Source: Pseudomonadota bacterium
Lineage (GTDB): Bacteria > Pseudomonadota > Gammaproteobacteria > Burkholderiales > Burkholderiaceae_C
DNA length: 64,000 bases
Assembly (NCBI GenBank): GCA_963205115.1
Contig: CAUJHV010000014.1
Coordinates: forward strand, 186,001-250,000
Direction: 5' to 3'
A program made the translations under genes and the position numbers. Position 1 is the stretch's first letter, and each line of letters starts with the position of its first letter. This document shows positions 26,692 to 35,808 of this stretch, piece after piece. The notes beneath the pieces were generated by a model. That model worked only from the letters and a program-made list of their open reading frames with translations. It ran no database searches and was not told where the DNA came from.

Positions 26692-27342
26692 TCAGCCGGT
26701 CTGGTTTCGCGGGGCGTCGAGCAGTGCGGACTGCGGCGGCACGACCACGCCCATCGAGATGACGTATTTCAGCGCCTGGTCGACGCTCATGTCCAGCTCG
26801 ACCACGTCGGCCCGCGGCACCATCAGGAAGAAGCCGGAAGTCGGGTTCGGGGTGGTGGGCACGTACACGCTCAACCAGTCGCCCTGCAGGTGTTCGGCAA
26901 CTTCGCCGCCCGGACGCCCGGTGACGAAGGCAATGGTCCACGAGCCGGCGCGCGGGTATTGCACCAGCACCGCTTCGCGAAAGGCATTGCCGTTCGTCGA
27001 GAACAGCGTGTCCGAGACCTGCTTGACCGAGCTGTAGATCGACTTGACGATGGGGATGCGGTTGAGCAGGTTGTCCCACTGCCGCAGCCACCACTGGCCG
27101 AAGATGTTCGTGACGAACATGCCGGTCAGCAGCATGGCCACCGCCAGCACCAGGATGCTGAGCCCGGGCACGTGACTCAGCCGCGCGATCAGCGGCGCGA
27201 CGCTTGCCGGCAGGACGGCCTCGGCCGCCTGCAGCATCCACAGGAACAGCGAGTCGGTGGCGCCGAGCAGCCAGCTCAACACCCACACCGTGATCGCCAG
27301 GGGCAACCAGGCCAGCAGGCCGGCGATCAGGTAGCGTTTCAT
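26692..27342 (-). CDS. DUF502 family membrane protein
   Basis: Inner-membrane protein of 216 aa. Two helices occur at about 3-25 and 50-80, then a soluble domain with the family landmark IPIVKSIYSSVKQVSDTL and VPTTPNPTSGF. Function is unknown; plant homologues (COV) relate to development and bacterial ones are nearly always next to fmdB and aspS, as here. ATG 27342 is chosen because it starts MKRYLIAG just before the first helix. Confidence 0.92.
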   Translation of the reverse strand: MKRYLIAGLLAWLPLAITVWVLSWLLGATDSLFLWMLQAAEAVLPASVAPLIARLSHVPGLSILVLAVAMLLTGMFVTNIFGQWWLRQWDNLLNRIPIVKSIYSSVKQVSDTLFSTNGNAFREAVLVQYPRAGSWTIAFVTGRPGGEVAEHLQGDWLSVYVPTTPNPTSGFFLMVPRADVVELDMSVDQALKYVISMGVVVPPQSALLDAPRNQTG

Positions 27343-27364
27343 GTGGGGCTCGTGGGTGCGTCGC

Positions 27365-27679
27365 TCAGGCGTCGGGCGCCGGTGTCGAGCTGCTGGTGTC
27401 GGCCGGTTTGGCGGGACAGCTTGCACAGGCGCTGCTGGCGGGTGCGGCTTCTGTCTTGTCCGCGGCCTTGTCCGCCGGCTTCGCGGGCGCGCTGCCGTTG
27501 TTGCGGAAGTCGGTGGCGTACCAGCCCGATCCCTTCAGCTGGAAGCCGGGGGCGGTCAACTGCTTGGCGAAAGACGCCTTGCCGCACACGGGGCACGCGG
27601 TCAGCACGGGGTCGGACATCTTCTGCAGGACATCCTGCCGGTGTCCGCAGGCGTCACACTTGTAGGCGTAGATCGGCAT
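27365..27679 (-). CDS. FmdB-type zinc ribbon protein
   Basis: Small protein of 104 aa. A zinc ribbon (CDACG at about 8-12 and CPVCG at about 29-33) is followed by a low-complexity Ala/Pro/Lys tail with a CASCP pair. MPIYAYKC is the characteristic start. Function is unproven; a regulatory or translation-linked role is commonly assumed. First gene of the unit with DUF502 and aspS; a TATAAT box lies 30 bp upstream. Confidence 0.92.
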   Translation of the reverse strand: MPIYAYKCDACGHRQDVLQKMSDPVLTACPVCGKASFAKQLTAPGFQLKGSGWYATDFRNNGSAPAKPADKAADKTEAAPASSACASCPAKPADTSSSTPAPDA

Positions 27680-27709
27680 GGCGACAGGGAGGGCCAAACA
27701 AAACCGCAC

Positions 27710-27715
27710 ATTATA
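27710..27715 (-). promoter_or_regulatory. -10 box (TATAAT) for the FmdB-DUF502-aspS unit
   Basis: Read on the minus strand, CCGTATAATGTG carries a perfect TATAAT about 30 bp before the FmdB ATG. The -35 region is GC-rich and poor. Strength and position fit a housekeeping promoter for the aminoacyl-tRNA synthetase unit. Confidence 0.6.
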
Positions 27716-27772
27716 CGGCTCGCGTCCTCTGGCGCCCTCTGCGGGCCGGCGGCGGCCCCTGGGGACACCCGG

Positions 27773-29260
27773 TCAGTGCGCCCGGGTCGACTCGTGAGAG
27801 CCGTGTGCGTGGTGCTTCAGCACGTACGCGATCGAATGGCCGCGATGGCGCAGCAGTTCAGGCGCGAGCGAGCCCAGCAACATGCCCAGGACCGACGCAA
27901 ACAGACCGATCAGGTTGGCGGGTACGACCGAATCGGGCGCCACCGCCGTGGCGGCCAGCCAGCATCCGATGCCGGCAATCACGGACAACATCGCACCCTG
28001 CGTATTCGCGCGATTCCAGTACGCCCCGGCCACCAGCGGTACGAAGGCGCCGCACAGCGTCACGTTGTAGGCGTTCTGCACCATCTCGTACATCGTGGAT
28101 TTGCTGTTCAGTGCAAACAGCAGGGCGCAGGCCGTGAAGGTCACCAGGATGATGCGCAGCGTCAACAGCATCTGCCGATCGCTCATGTGGGGCACGAAGG
28201 GGCGCAGGATGTTCTCGGTGAAGGTTGCGGTGGGCGCGAGCAGGGCCCCGCTGGCGGTGGAGAGAATGGCCGACAGCAGCGCTCCGAAGAACATGATCTG
28301 GGCCCACAGCGGCATCTTGCCGAGCACCAGGTCCGGCAGGATGCGCTGGATCTCGCGGGCATCGTCCGATGCGAACAGCTTGCCGAGTTCGGGGGCATGC
28401 ATCAAGGCCGCGTAGGCGATGAAGATGGGCACGAAGGCGAAGCAGAAGTAGATCAGCCCGCCGATGATCGTGCCGCGCACGGCGGTCTTCTCGTCCTTGG
28501 CGCTGGTCATGCGCTGGAAGACGTCCTGCTGGGGTATCGAGCCAAAGGCAAACGCAAAGAACGCGCCGGCCATGGTCCACCAGCCGGCCGCGTCCATGTC
28601 CGCGGGAAACATCGTCAACTTGCCGTCGGCCGCCGCTTGGGCGATGACCTTGGCCGGACCGCCCGCGAGGTCGCCCACGAGGTAGGCGACGGCCGACAGG
28701 CCGATCAGGATGATCACCGTCTGAAACAGATCGGTGAAGGCCACCGACCACATGCCGCCGAAGATCGTATAGACCACCACGATTCCCGCGCCGATGAAGA
28801 TGGCCGTGTTCAGGTCGAGTGCGCCGCCGCTGAGCACGTGGATGACCAGGCCCAGCGCCGTCAGTTGCGCCGATGTCCAACCCAGATAGGACAGCACGAT
28901 GGCCACGCTTGTCAGTACTTCCACGCCCTTGCCGTAGCGGTGCTTGTAGAAGTCGCCGATGGTCAGCAGGTTCATGCGGTAGAACAGCCGCGCAAACAGC
29001 AGCGCCGCAAGCACGAGGCAGACCGACGCGCCGAAAGGATCTCCCGGCACGCCGTGGAGGCCGTCCTTGGCAAAGGTCGCCGATACCGACAACACGGTCT
29101 CCGCGCCGAACCAGGTGGCAAATACGGTGGCCACGTTCATGTACAGCGGCAGGCTGCGCCCGGCGACCAGGTAGTCCTTGGCACCGTGGACACGCCGGGC
29201 CGCAAGCAGGCCAATGGCGATCGTCACGGCCATGTACACGGCGACAAAGGCAATCAACAC
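27773..29260 (-). CDS. Sodium:solute symporter family protein
   Basis: Integral membrane transporter of 495 aa (SSS family, 12-13 helices). Recognisable regions: ARRVHGAKDYLVAGRSLPLYMNVAT, FGAETVLSVS, the GGMWSVAFTDLFQT segment and FGSIPQQDVFQRM. GTG 29260 has GAGGAG upstream; a Met 15 codons earlier has none. The family takes up amino acids, carboxylates, sugars or similar with Na+; the substrate here is not clear. It follows ubiB on the same strand but with a 79-bp gap. Confidence 0.88.
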   Translation of the reverse strand: MLIAFVAVYMAVTIAIGLLAARRVHGAKDYLVAGRSLPLYMNVATVFATWFGAETVLSVSATFAKDGLHGVPGDPFGASVCLVLAALLFARLFYRMNLLTIGDFYKHRYGKGVEVLTSVAIVLSYLGWTSAQLTALGLVIHVLSGGALDLNTAIFIGAGIVVVYTIFGGMWSVAFTDLFQTVIILIGLSAVAYLVGDLAGGPAKVIAQAAADGKLTMFPADMDAAGWWTMAGAFFAFAFGSIPQQDVFQRMTSAKDEKTAVRGTIIGGLIYFCFAFVPIFIAYAALMHAPELGKLFASDDAREIQRILPDLVLGKMPLWAQIMFFGALLSAILSTASGALLAPTATFTENILRPFVPHMSDRQMLLTLRIILVTFTACALLFALNSKSTMYEMVQNAYNVTLCGAFVPLVAGAYWNRANTQGAMLSVIAGIGCWLAATAVAPDSVVPANLIGLFASVLGMLLGSLAPELLRHRGHSIAYVLKHHAHGSHESTRAH

Positions 29261-29339
29261 GCTGCGGACTCCTCGTTCCAGACGTTTTTCGTGGCGTTGA
29301 CGCAAAGTGTAGCGAGCGGCCGGCCAGCGGCCGGCGGCA

Positions 29340-30887
29340 TCAAGCGACCAGCCACAGCCGAGCGATCACCATCCCCGCGATGAATCCCAATGCGCCGTAC
29401 AACAGCCCCTGCAGCAGGCGGTTCGTGCGGCGCTGCTCGGCCAGCAGCGCCAGCAGCGCCGGTGATTCCGAAGGCGTGTGGCGCGACAGTTGCTGGTGCA
29501 GCAGCCGCGGCAATTCCGGCAGCAGCTGCGCATAGCGCGGCGCCTCGAGCATCAGCCGCTCGGTCAGGCCGCGCCAGCCGATCTGGTCGACCATCCATTT
29601 TTCGAGGAACGGCTTGGCCGTGGTCCACAGGTCCAGGTCAGGGTCGAGCTGGCGGCCCAGGCCCTCGATGTTCAGCAGCGTTTTCTGCAACAGCACCAGC
29701 TGCGGCTGGATCTCCACATTGAAGCGGCGCGAGGTCTGGAACAACCGCAGCAGCACCTGGCCCAGCGAGATGTCCTTCAACGGGCGTTCGAACTGCGGCT
29801 CACACACGGCGCGGATGGCGCTTTCCAGCGCGTCCACGCGCGTACCCGCGGGAACCCAGCCCGACTCCATGTGCAGCTCGGCCACGCGCTTGTAATCGCG
29901 CCGGAAGAAGGCGACGAAGTTCTGCGCCAGGTACTCCTTGTCGCGCTCGGTCAGCGTGCCGATGATCCCGAAATCCAGCGCGATATAGCGGCCGAAGGTG
30001 GCCGCATCCACGCTGACCTGGATGTTGCCCGGGTGCATGTCGGCGTGGAAGAAGCCGTCGCGAAAGACCTGGGTGAAGAAGATCGTCACGCCATCGCGCG
30101 CGAGCTTCTTGAAATCGACGCCGGCCTGCCGCAGGCGCTCGGTCTGGCCAATGGGCACGCCGTTCATGCGCTCCATGACGATGACCGTGGAGGTGCACAG
30201 GTCCCAGATCATTTCGGGCACCAGCACCAGACCCAGGTCCTGCATGTTGCGGCGCAGCTGGGTCGCGTTGGCCGCCTCGCGCACCAAGTCCAGTTCGTCG
30301 TGCAGGTAGTTGTCGAACTCGCTGACCACCTCGCGCGGCTTCAGCCGCTTGCCGTCGGCGCTCAGCCGCTCGATCCAGTGGGCCAGCGTGTGCAGCAGCT
30401 GCAGGTCGTCCTCGATGACGGCCAGCATGCCCGGACGCAGCACCTTCACCGCCACCTCGCGCCCGCCGTCGCGAAGCTGGGCGAAATGCACCTGGGCGAT
30501 CGACGCGCTGGCCACGGGCTCGGCGTCGAAACGGCTGAAAAGCTCGTCGATGCGCCGCCCCAGCGCGGCCTCGATCAGCCGGGCCGATTGCTCGGCCGGA
30601 AACGGCGGCACGCGGTCCTGCAGGTGCGCCAACTCGTCGGCGACGTCCAGCGGCAACAGATCGCGGCGCGTGGACAGCACCTGACCGAATTTGACGAAGA
30701 TCGGCCCCAGGCGTTCCAGCGCCATGCGCAGGCGCACACCGCGCGGCTGGTCCAGCCGTCGGCCGAAGGCCATCCACCGCGTCGACCGTCGAACCCAGCG
30801 CTGCCGCGCGCCCTGCAGGACGACCTCGTCCAGGCCGAAGCGCAGGACGGTGAAGACGATGAACAGCAGCCGGGCGAGTCGCCTCAT
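29340..30887 (-). CDS. ubiB: UbiB-family ATPase/kinase-like protein for ubiquinone biosynthesis
   Basis: Atypical ABC1/ADCK-family protein of 515 aa needed for coenzyme Q biosynthesis. Visible are the KFGQVLSTR motif, the Ala-rich loop ASASIAQVH replacing a kinase P-loop, HADMHPGN in the catalytic loop, and DFGIIG as the metal-binding DFG. Two C-terminal helices (about 470-512) anchor it. ATG 30887 overlaps the stop of the upstream ubiJ-like gene (ATGA), the conserved ubiJ-ubiB pairing. Confidence 0.94.
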   Translation of the reverse strand: MRRLARLLFIVFTVLRFGLDEVVLQGARQRWVRRSTRWMAFGRRLDQPRGVRLRMALERLGPIFVKFGQVLSTRRDLLPLDVADELAHLQDRVPPFPAEQSARLIEAALGRRIDELFSRFDAEPVASASIAQVHFAQLRDGGREVAVKVLRPGMLAVIEDDLQLLHTLAHWIERLSADGKRLKPREVVSEFDNYLHDELDLVREAANATQLRRNMQDLGLVLVPEMIWDLCTSTVIVMERMNGVPIGQTERLRQAGVDFKKLARDGVTIFFTQVFRDGFFHADMHPGNIQVSVDAATFGRYIALDFGIIGTLTERDKEYLAQNFVAFFRRDYKRVAELHMESGWVPAGTRVDALESAIRAVCEPQFERPLKDISLGQVLLRLFQTSRRFNVEIQPQLVLLQKTLLNIEGLGRQLDPDLDLWTTAKPFLEKWMVDQIGWRGLTERLMLEAPRYAQLLPELPRLLHQQLSRHTPSESPALLALLAEQRRTNRLLQGLLYGALGFIAGMVIARLWLVA

Positions 30888-31414
30888 CGCGTTGGCGGCC
30901 GGAACTGCCCGGCCACGCCGGCCGCGCCCTTGACCGCGAGATCCACGCCCTTGCGCACGCCCGCGCCCACGCGCGAGATCACCGAGGCCATGGCCGGGCC
31001 GACCAGGCCTTCCAGGTCGTCGGCCACGTCCCAGCGCACGTTGTCGAAGATCCAGTGCACGTCGCCGGCCAGGCGGCTGTCGCCTTCGACCCGGACCTGC
31101 GGCGCAATGCCGGAGAGCACGTCCACCGCCAGGGCGGCCGGATTGGCGGCGTCGATCAGCACCCGAAGCTCGGCCACGGCCGGCGCATCGGGGCCCACCC
31201 ACTCGAGCAATCCGGCCGGCGTGACGCGGAAAACCGCGTCGGGCGGCGACGGCAGCAAGGACGGCCACCCGCTGGGAACGACATGCAGCACCGCCCCGGA
31301 ATGGGGTTTCAGGCGCTCCATGGCAGCCGGTTCACGTCCGAGGACATGGTTCAGCAGGAGGGTGAGGCGCCCCATCACGGCGGGCGTGAGGGCCGATCGC
31401 AGTTCGTGAATCAT
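30884..31414 (-). CDS. ubiJ: UbiJ-like SCP2-domain accessory factor for ubiquinone biosynthesis
   Basis: Protein of 176 aa with an SCP2-type lipid-binding N-terminal region and an amphipathic C-terminal tail, matching UbiJ, which helps assemble late ubiquinone enzymes. Conservation by eye is modest: [10 protein letters not shown] near the start and [21 protein letters not shown] in the centre. Position directly before ubiB with a 4-nt overlap is the strongest support. MIHELR (ATG 31414) lies just 6 bp after a TACAAT -10 box, so translation may be leaderless; a longer start at 31489 has no support. Confidence 0.8.
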   Translation of the reverse strand: MIHELRSALTPAVMGRLTLLLNHVLGREPAAMERLKPHSGAVLHVVPSGWPSLLPSPPDAVFRVTPAGLLEWVGPDAPAVAELRVLIDAANPAALAVDVLSGIAPQVRVEGDSRLAGDVHWIFDNVRWDVADDLEGLVGPAMASVISRVGAGVRKGVDLAVKGAAGVAGQFRPPTR

Positions 31415-31420
31415 GAACGG

Positions 31421-31426
31421 ATTGTA
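31421..31426 (-). promoter_or_regulatory. -10 box (TACAAT) close to the ubiJ start
   Basis: On the minus strand TACAAT is followed after 6 nt by the ubiJ ATG, placing transcription start at or within the start codon. No convincing -35 is seen. Confidence 0.4.
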
Positions 31427-31599
31427 GGAATGTGTCGGCTGTCTACCCGCTAAGGCTAGGGCGTGTGCAAAAAGTGAACTGCGCCACAATTCGAAGCTTC
31501 ATTGCCGGCCAATGGCCTTCCAATCCTGGGGACTTCTGCAGTGACCGACGAGTCCGATAACTCCGGCACCCGCGAAAGCGCTCCACCCATGACGAGTTG

Positions 31600-32994
31600 A
31601 TGATCCAAGACCGCGGCTATACCCGGACGTTCTACAGCGCACCCCAGTCGGTGACCTCGCTGGTCGCCGCCTTTCTCGAGCCGACGATCATCGTCGTGCT
31701 CTACCTCGCGATCTCTCGGGCCTTCAACGAACCCATCGTCACGGCGGACATGACGCTGTGCCTGCTGGTGTTTGCCGTCACCTTCCCGGGACGCAACCGG
31801 TTCAAGGAAAGCCTGCTGGCCGCAGCGGTCGACACCGTCGCGACCTGGCTGGGTCTGTTGGCGATGATGCTGTTGTGCGCCTACGCCACCTCCAGCCTGG
31901 GCTATTTCAACGGCCGCGTGCTGATGTGGTGGGCGATCCTCACGCCCGTCGGTCAGTGGGTCGCCGTGGCCTTCGGTCACTACTGGCTCAAGCACCACGC
32001 CGCGCTGCCGGAGAACCGCCGCACGGCCGTGGTGATCGGGGCCGGCACCCTGGGCGTGAAGGTGTCGAATGCGCTTCGCGAGGCCCACGAACAAGGGATC
32101 GACTTCGTCGGCTACTTTGACGACCGGACGGACGACCGGGTCGATCCGAACGCCGCCGCGCATCGCGTAGGAAGCTTGAAGGAGGCCGCCCAGTTCGTGC
32201 GCTCGCATGCCATCCGGGAGGTCTACATCACCCTGCCGCTGGGCTCGCAGCCGCGCATCGTCGAACTCCTGGAAGAGCTTCAGGGCACGACGGCATCGAT
32301 CTTCTTCGTGCCCGACGTGTTCGGCATCTCGATCATCCAGGGCCGGCTGCAAGACCTCAACGGCGTACCGATCGTGGGGATGTGCGAAACGCCGTTTACC
32401 GGTACCAATCAGCTGGTCAAGCGCATCGAGGACATCGTCCTGTCATTCGTCATCCTGATCCTCATCTCGCCGATCCTGCTGGCCGTGGCCACGGGCGTGC
32501 GCATGAGTTCGCCCGGCCCGGTCATCTTCCGTCAGAAGCGCAACGGCCTGGACGGCGAAGAGATCACGGTCTACAAGTTCCGCTCGATGCGGGCGATGGA
32601 CAACGGTCCGGTGGTCAAGCAGGCCACGAAGGACGACCCGCGCATCACGCCATTCGGCGCCTTCATCCGGCGCACCTCACTGGACGAGCTGCCCCAGTTC
32701 ATCAACGTGCTGCAGGGCCGCATGAGCATCGTGGGCCCGCGCCCGCATGCTGTGGCGCACAACGAGCTGTACCGGAAGTTGATCAAGGCCTATATGGTTC
32801 GACACAAGGTCAAGCCCGGAATCACGGGGTGGGCCCAAGTGAACGGCCACCGTGGCGAAACCGATACCGTGGAGAAAATGCAGGCTCGCGTGGAATACGA
32901 TCTGGAATATCTGCGCAATTGGTCGTTGGGGTTTGACCTGCGCATCGTCGCCAGGACCGTGAAGCTGGTTTTCTTCGACCGCAACGCGTATTGA
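31600..32994 (+). CDS. Exopolysaccharide polyprenyl-phosphate sugar phosphotransferase
   Basis: Initiating glycosyltransferase of 464 aa (WbaP/WcaJ/EpsB-like). It transfers a sugar 1-phosphate, commonly glucose, to undecaprenyl phosphate. Four or five N-terminal helices and a nucleotide-sugar/CoA-binding-like domain (about 145-265; VVIGAGTLGVKVSNAL) are followed by a membrane segment (about 285-310) and the catalytic domain with RQKRNGLDGEEI, KFRSMR, SLDELPQFINVL and SIVGPRPHAV. ATG 31600 overlaps a short leader frame (TGATG). It is the first gene of the EPS region; no Wzx/Wzy/Wza genes are in the window. Confidence 0.93.
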   Translation: MIQDRGYTRTFYSAPQSVTSLVAAFLEPTIIVVLYLAISRAFNEPIVTADMTLCLLVFAVTFPGRNRFKESLLAAAVDTVATWLGLLAMMLLCAYATSSLGYFNGRVLMWWAILTPVGQWVAVAFGHYWLKHHAALPENRRTAVVIGAGTLGVKVSNALREAHEQGIDFVGYFDDRTDDRVDPNAAAHRVGSLKEAAQFVRSHAIREVYITLPLGSQPRIVELLEELQGTTASIFFVPDVFGISIIQGRLQDLNGVPIVGMCETPFTGTNQLVKRIEDIVLSFVILILISPILLAVATGVRMSSPGPVIFRQKRNGLDGEEITVYKFRSMRAMDNGPVVKQATKDDPRITPFGAFIRRTSLDELPQFINVLQGRMSIVGPRPHAVAHNELYRKLIKAYMVRHKVKPGITGWAQVNGHRGETDTVEKMQARVEYDLEYLRNWSLGFDLRIVARTVKLVFFDRNAY

Positions 32995-33058
32995 CGGGTC
33001 GCGGTTTTCGAAAGAATGGGTCGCTGTGGGCGTACCCGATATGTCACTGAAGGAAAGG

Positions 33059-34288
33059 ATGTCCAACATGTCGACTCATGAGTGCAAGCGTGTCGCCAGG
33101 CTTTCGGCCGTCGGAGCAGCGCTGGGTGTCTTCGCCCTGCAGGCACTGGCGCAATCGCAACCCTGGTACATCGGGGCACAACAACGCTTCGAACATCAGA
33201 CCAACGTCTTCGGCACCTCTGCCGGCCAGGTTTCCGACACGGTGTCCAGCACCTCGCTGCTCGCTGGCATCGACCAGACGATCGGGCGACAGCGGCTCTT
33301 CGGGTCGGTCGTGGCTGGTGCCAACCGCTACCAGAACCGCAGTGACCTGAACCACGATACCTATTCGCTGCGCCTGGGTGTCGACTGGGAAACCGCGGGC
33401 CGACTCTCCGGCAACGTGACGGCCGATGCCTCGCAAAGCATGGCCGACTTCAACCCGATCGGCCTGGCCGGCACGACGACCAACAACGCGACGCGCACGA
33501 ACGGTTTGTCTGGCGTGGTGCGGGTGGGCGTCGTTACCCGACTGACGGCCGAACTGGGTGGGGCCACGCGCCGCACACGCTTCGACAATGCCGCTTACCA
33601 GATCCGGAACGTCAATATCGATGAACTCTACGGCGCGGTGAAGTACCGCCCGGCGGGTTCGCTGGTACTCGGCGTTGGCCTGCGCACCACGCGCGGCGAT
33701 TACCCGAACTTCCGACTGCCCGCCACCGGCGTGTACACACCGGAAGGATTCGATCGCAACAATGTCGACTTGACGGCGGCGTGGCCGATCTCCGGCGCCA
33801 GCCGCATCGACGCGCGCCTGAGCTTCGGTCGCGACCGCTACGACACGCTCACCGCGCGCGATTTCTCGGGCGCGACAGGCGCCTTGACCTGGCATTGGCA
33901 ACCCTCGGGCCGCACGGCGGTGACCACCGCCTTCGTGCGCTCCACGGGTGACGACACCACGCTGACCACCGTCCCCGGCCAGGTGCCGTACGCGACTTCG
34001 GCCACACGTGTGCAGAACCTGCTGGGCACCGCGGTGGACTACGAACTGACGGGCAAGATCAAGGTCCGGGCTGGCCTGTCGGCCCAGGAAACCTCGGCGG
34101 TCGACCTGCTGCGCTCCACGACGACCAGCGAGTTTGTGTCCACCGCCACGCTGGGCCTGGTGTGGGAAGCCACCCGGGCCATTCGCGCCGGCTGCGATCT
34201 CACCTTCCGCAATCGCGCATCGCGTTCGGGCGTGGAAGGCTACGACGCCAGCGTCATCGGCTGCTTCGGGGAGTTCGTTCTGCGCTGA
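33059..34288 (+). CDS. Outer-membrane beta-barrel, EpsL-like exopolysaccharide protein
   Basis: Exported protein of 409 aa. ATG 33059 is selected by AAGGAAAGG a few bases upstream; the signal peptide ends at LQALAQS (about 32). The rest is alternating hydrophobic/polar strands with conserved landmarks of EpsL-type barrels, for example WYIGAQQRFEHQTNVF at the mature start, and a C-terminal aromatic-rich end (CFGEFVLR). EpsL-like proteins accompany EPS/exosortase clusters of betaproteobacteria and probably aid polymer passage or organisation at the outer membrane. It lies 64 bp after the sugar transferase. Confidence 0.8.
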   Translation: MSNMSTHECKRVARLSAVGAALGVFALQALAQSQPWYIGAQQRFEHQTNVFGTSAGQVSDTVSSTSLLAGIDQTIGRQRLFGSVVAGANRYQNRSDLNHDTYSLRLGVDWETAGRLSGNVTADASQSMADFNPIGLAGTTTNNATRTNGLSGVVRVGVVTRLTAELGGATRRTRFDNAAYQIRNVNIDELYGAVKYRPAGSLVLGVGLRTTRGDYPNFRLPATGVYTPEGFDRNNVDLTAAWPISGASRIDARLSFGRDRYDTLTARDFSGATGALTWHWQPSGRTAVTTAFVRSTGDDTTLTTVPGQVPYATSATRVQNLLGTAVDYELTGKIKVRAGLSAQETSAVDLLRSTTTSEFVSTATLGLVWEATRAIRAGCDLTFRNRASRSGVEGYDASVIGCFGEFVLR

Positions 34289-34359
34289 ACGATCCCGGTC
34301 CTGGTACCGCATCTGCAAGAGGTCGGCCGCGCGCCGACTTCGCTCATTTTGGACGGTCT

Positions 34360-35805
34360 GTGACGATTTTTAACATTTGCCCCGTGATCATGGCCGGCGG
34401 CTCGGGCACCCGTTTGTGGCCGATGTCCCGGGCTTCGTACCCGAAGCAATTCCTGACGCTCGACGGCAGCGAGTCCTTGCTGCAGCAGGCGGTGCGGCGG
34501 CTGGACGCCGTCGTTTCCAGCGAGGGCGCCCGAACCGCGCCGCTGCTGGTCGGCAACGAAGACCATCGCTTCCTGATCGTCGACCAGCTGCGTGAAATCG
34601 GCTTCGAGCCGCGCGCGGTGCTGCTCGAACCCGTCGGCCGCAACACGGCGCCGGCGCTCGCATTGGCCGCCATGGAAATGCTGGCGGCGGGCCAGGACCC
34701 CGTGCTGGTCGTGTCGCCGGCTGACCAGACGGTCACCGATCCGGCCAGCTTCACGCTGGCATTGCGCCAGGCGTGCAAGCTGGCCGCGGATGGCGCGGTG
34801 GTGATCCTGGGTGTGCCTCCCGAGCGCCCGGAGACCGGTTTCGGCTACATCGAGGCCGGCGACGTCGCGGCTGACGGCGCGCGGCGCGTGAGGCGCTTCG
34901 TGGAAAAGCCCGACGCCGCCACGGCCCAGACCTATCTCGATGCGGGCAACTTCTTCTGGAACAGCGGCCTGTTCGTACTGAAGGCATCCGTCTGGATGGC
35001 CGCGCTGACGACATTCAGACCCGACATCGCCAACGCCACCCAGCAGGCATTCGATGCCCGCAACACCGACGGTCCCTTCGTCAGGCCGAATCGGCAGGCA
35101 TTCGAGGCCATTCCTGCAGAGTCGGTCGACTTTGCCGTCATGGAAAAGCTGCCCGGCTCGTCCACACCCTTGCTCATGCTGCCCTTGGCGGCAGGCTGGA
35201 ACGACCTGGGTGCATGGGACGCCGTGTGGCAGGTCTCGAAGAAGGACAGCCAGGGCAACGCCAGTCACGGCGACGTCATCCTCGAAGACGCACACGACAA
35301 CCTGATCGAAGCCACCAGCCGTCTGGTCGGCGTCATCGGTCTGGACGACGTGGTCGTCGTGGAAACGCCAGACGCCGTGCTGGTCAGCGATCGAAAGCGC
35401 AGCCAGGATGTCAAGCAGATCGTTGGACGGCTGGGCAAGGCCGCGCGGGACGAGCACACGCTGCATCGCAAGGTGCACAGGCCCTGGGGCTGGTACGACA
35501 GCATCGATCACGGCCCGCGCTTCCAGGTCAAGCGCATCATGGTCAAGCCGGGCGCCAGCCTGAGCCTGCAGAAGCACCACCACCGGGCGGAGCACTGGAT
35601 CGTCGTTTCCGGCACAGCCGAGGTCACCTGCGGCGACAAGCGCGTGCTGCTGACCGAAAACCAGAGCACCTACATCCCGCTGGGCGAAGTCCATCGGCTG
35701 AGCAATCCCGGAAAGATGCCGCTCGAGATCATCGAGGTGCAATCCGGCTCCTACTTGGGCGAGGACGACATCGTCCGCTTCGAAGACACCTACGGAAGGC
35801 AGTAA
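34360..35805 (+). CDS. manC: Mannose-1-phosphate guanylyltransferase / mannose-6-phosphate isomerase
   Basis: Bifunctional enzyme of 481 aa making GDP-mannose. The nucleotidyltransferase domain (about 1-290) begins with GGSGTRLWPMSR, includes FVEKPD and WNSGLFV; the C-terminal cupin isomerase domain (about 355-480) has RPWGWYDSID, QKHHHRAEHWIVVSGTA and the metal-binding His/Glu set. The start is GTG 34360 (MTIFNI), matching the family length; an earlier in-frame start overlaps the barrel gene. It is followed after 3 bp by fcl. Confidence 0.95.
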   Translation: MTIFNICPVIMAGGSGTRLWPMSRASYPKQFLTLDGSESLLQQAVRRLDAVVSSEGARTAPLLVGNEDHRFLIVDQLREIGFEPRAVLLEPVGRNTAPALALAAMEMLAAGQDPVLVVSPADQTVTDPASFTLALRQACKLAADGAVVILGVPPERPETGFGYIEAGDVAADGARRVRRFVEKPDAATAQTYLDAGNFFWNSGLFVLKASVWMAALTTFRPDIANATQQAFDARNTDGPFVRPNRQAFEAIPAESVDFAVMEKLPGSSTPLLMLPLAAGWNDLGAWDAVWQVSKKDSQGNASHGDVILEDAHDNLIEATSRLVGVIGLDDVVVVETPDAVLVSDRKRSQDVKQIVGRLGKAARDEHTLHRKVHRPWGWYDSIDHGPRFQVKRIMVKPGASLSLQKHHHRAEHWIVVSGTAEVTCGDKRVLLTENQSTYIPLGEVHRLSNPGKMPLEIIEVQSGSYLGEDDIVRFEDTYGRQ

Positions 35806-35808
35806 GGC

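Noticed and set aside
23299..31409. Several long plus-strand open frames (641-704 codons) opposite aspS, symporter and ubiB
   Set aside because: Same GC-driven antisense effect; the minus-strand genes have family motifs throughout.
34320..34350. GTCGGC/GCCGAC hairpin between the EpsL-like gene and manC as a terminator
   Set aside because: Short stem, the T-run is displaced and only four long, and manC reads on in the same direction; too weak to list.
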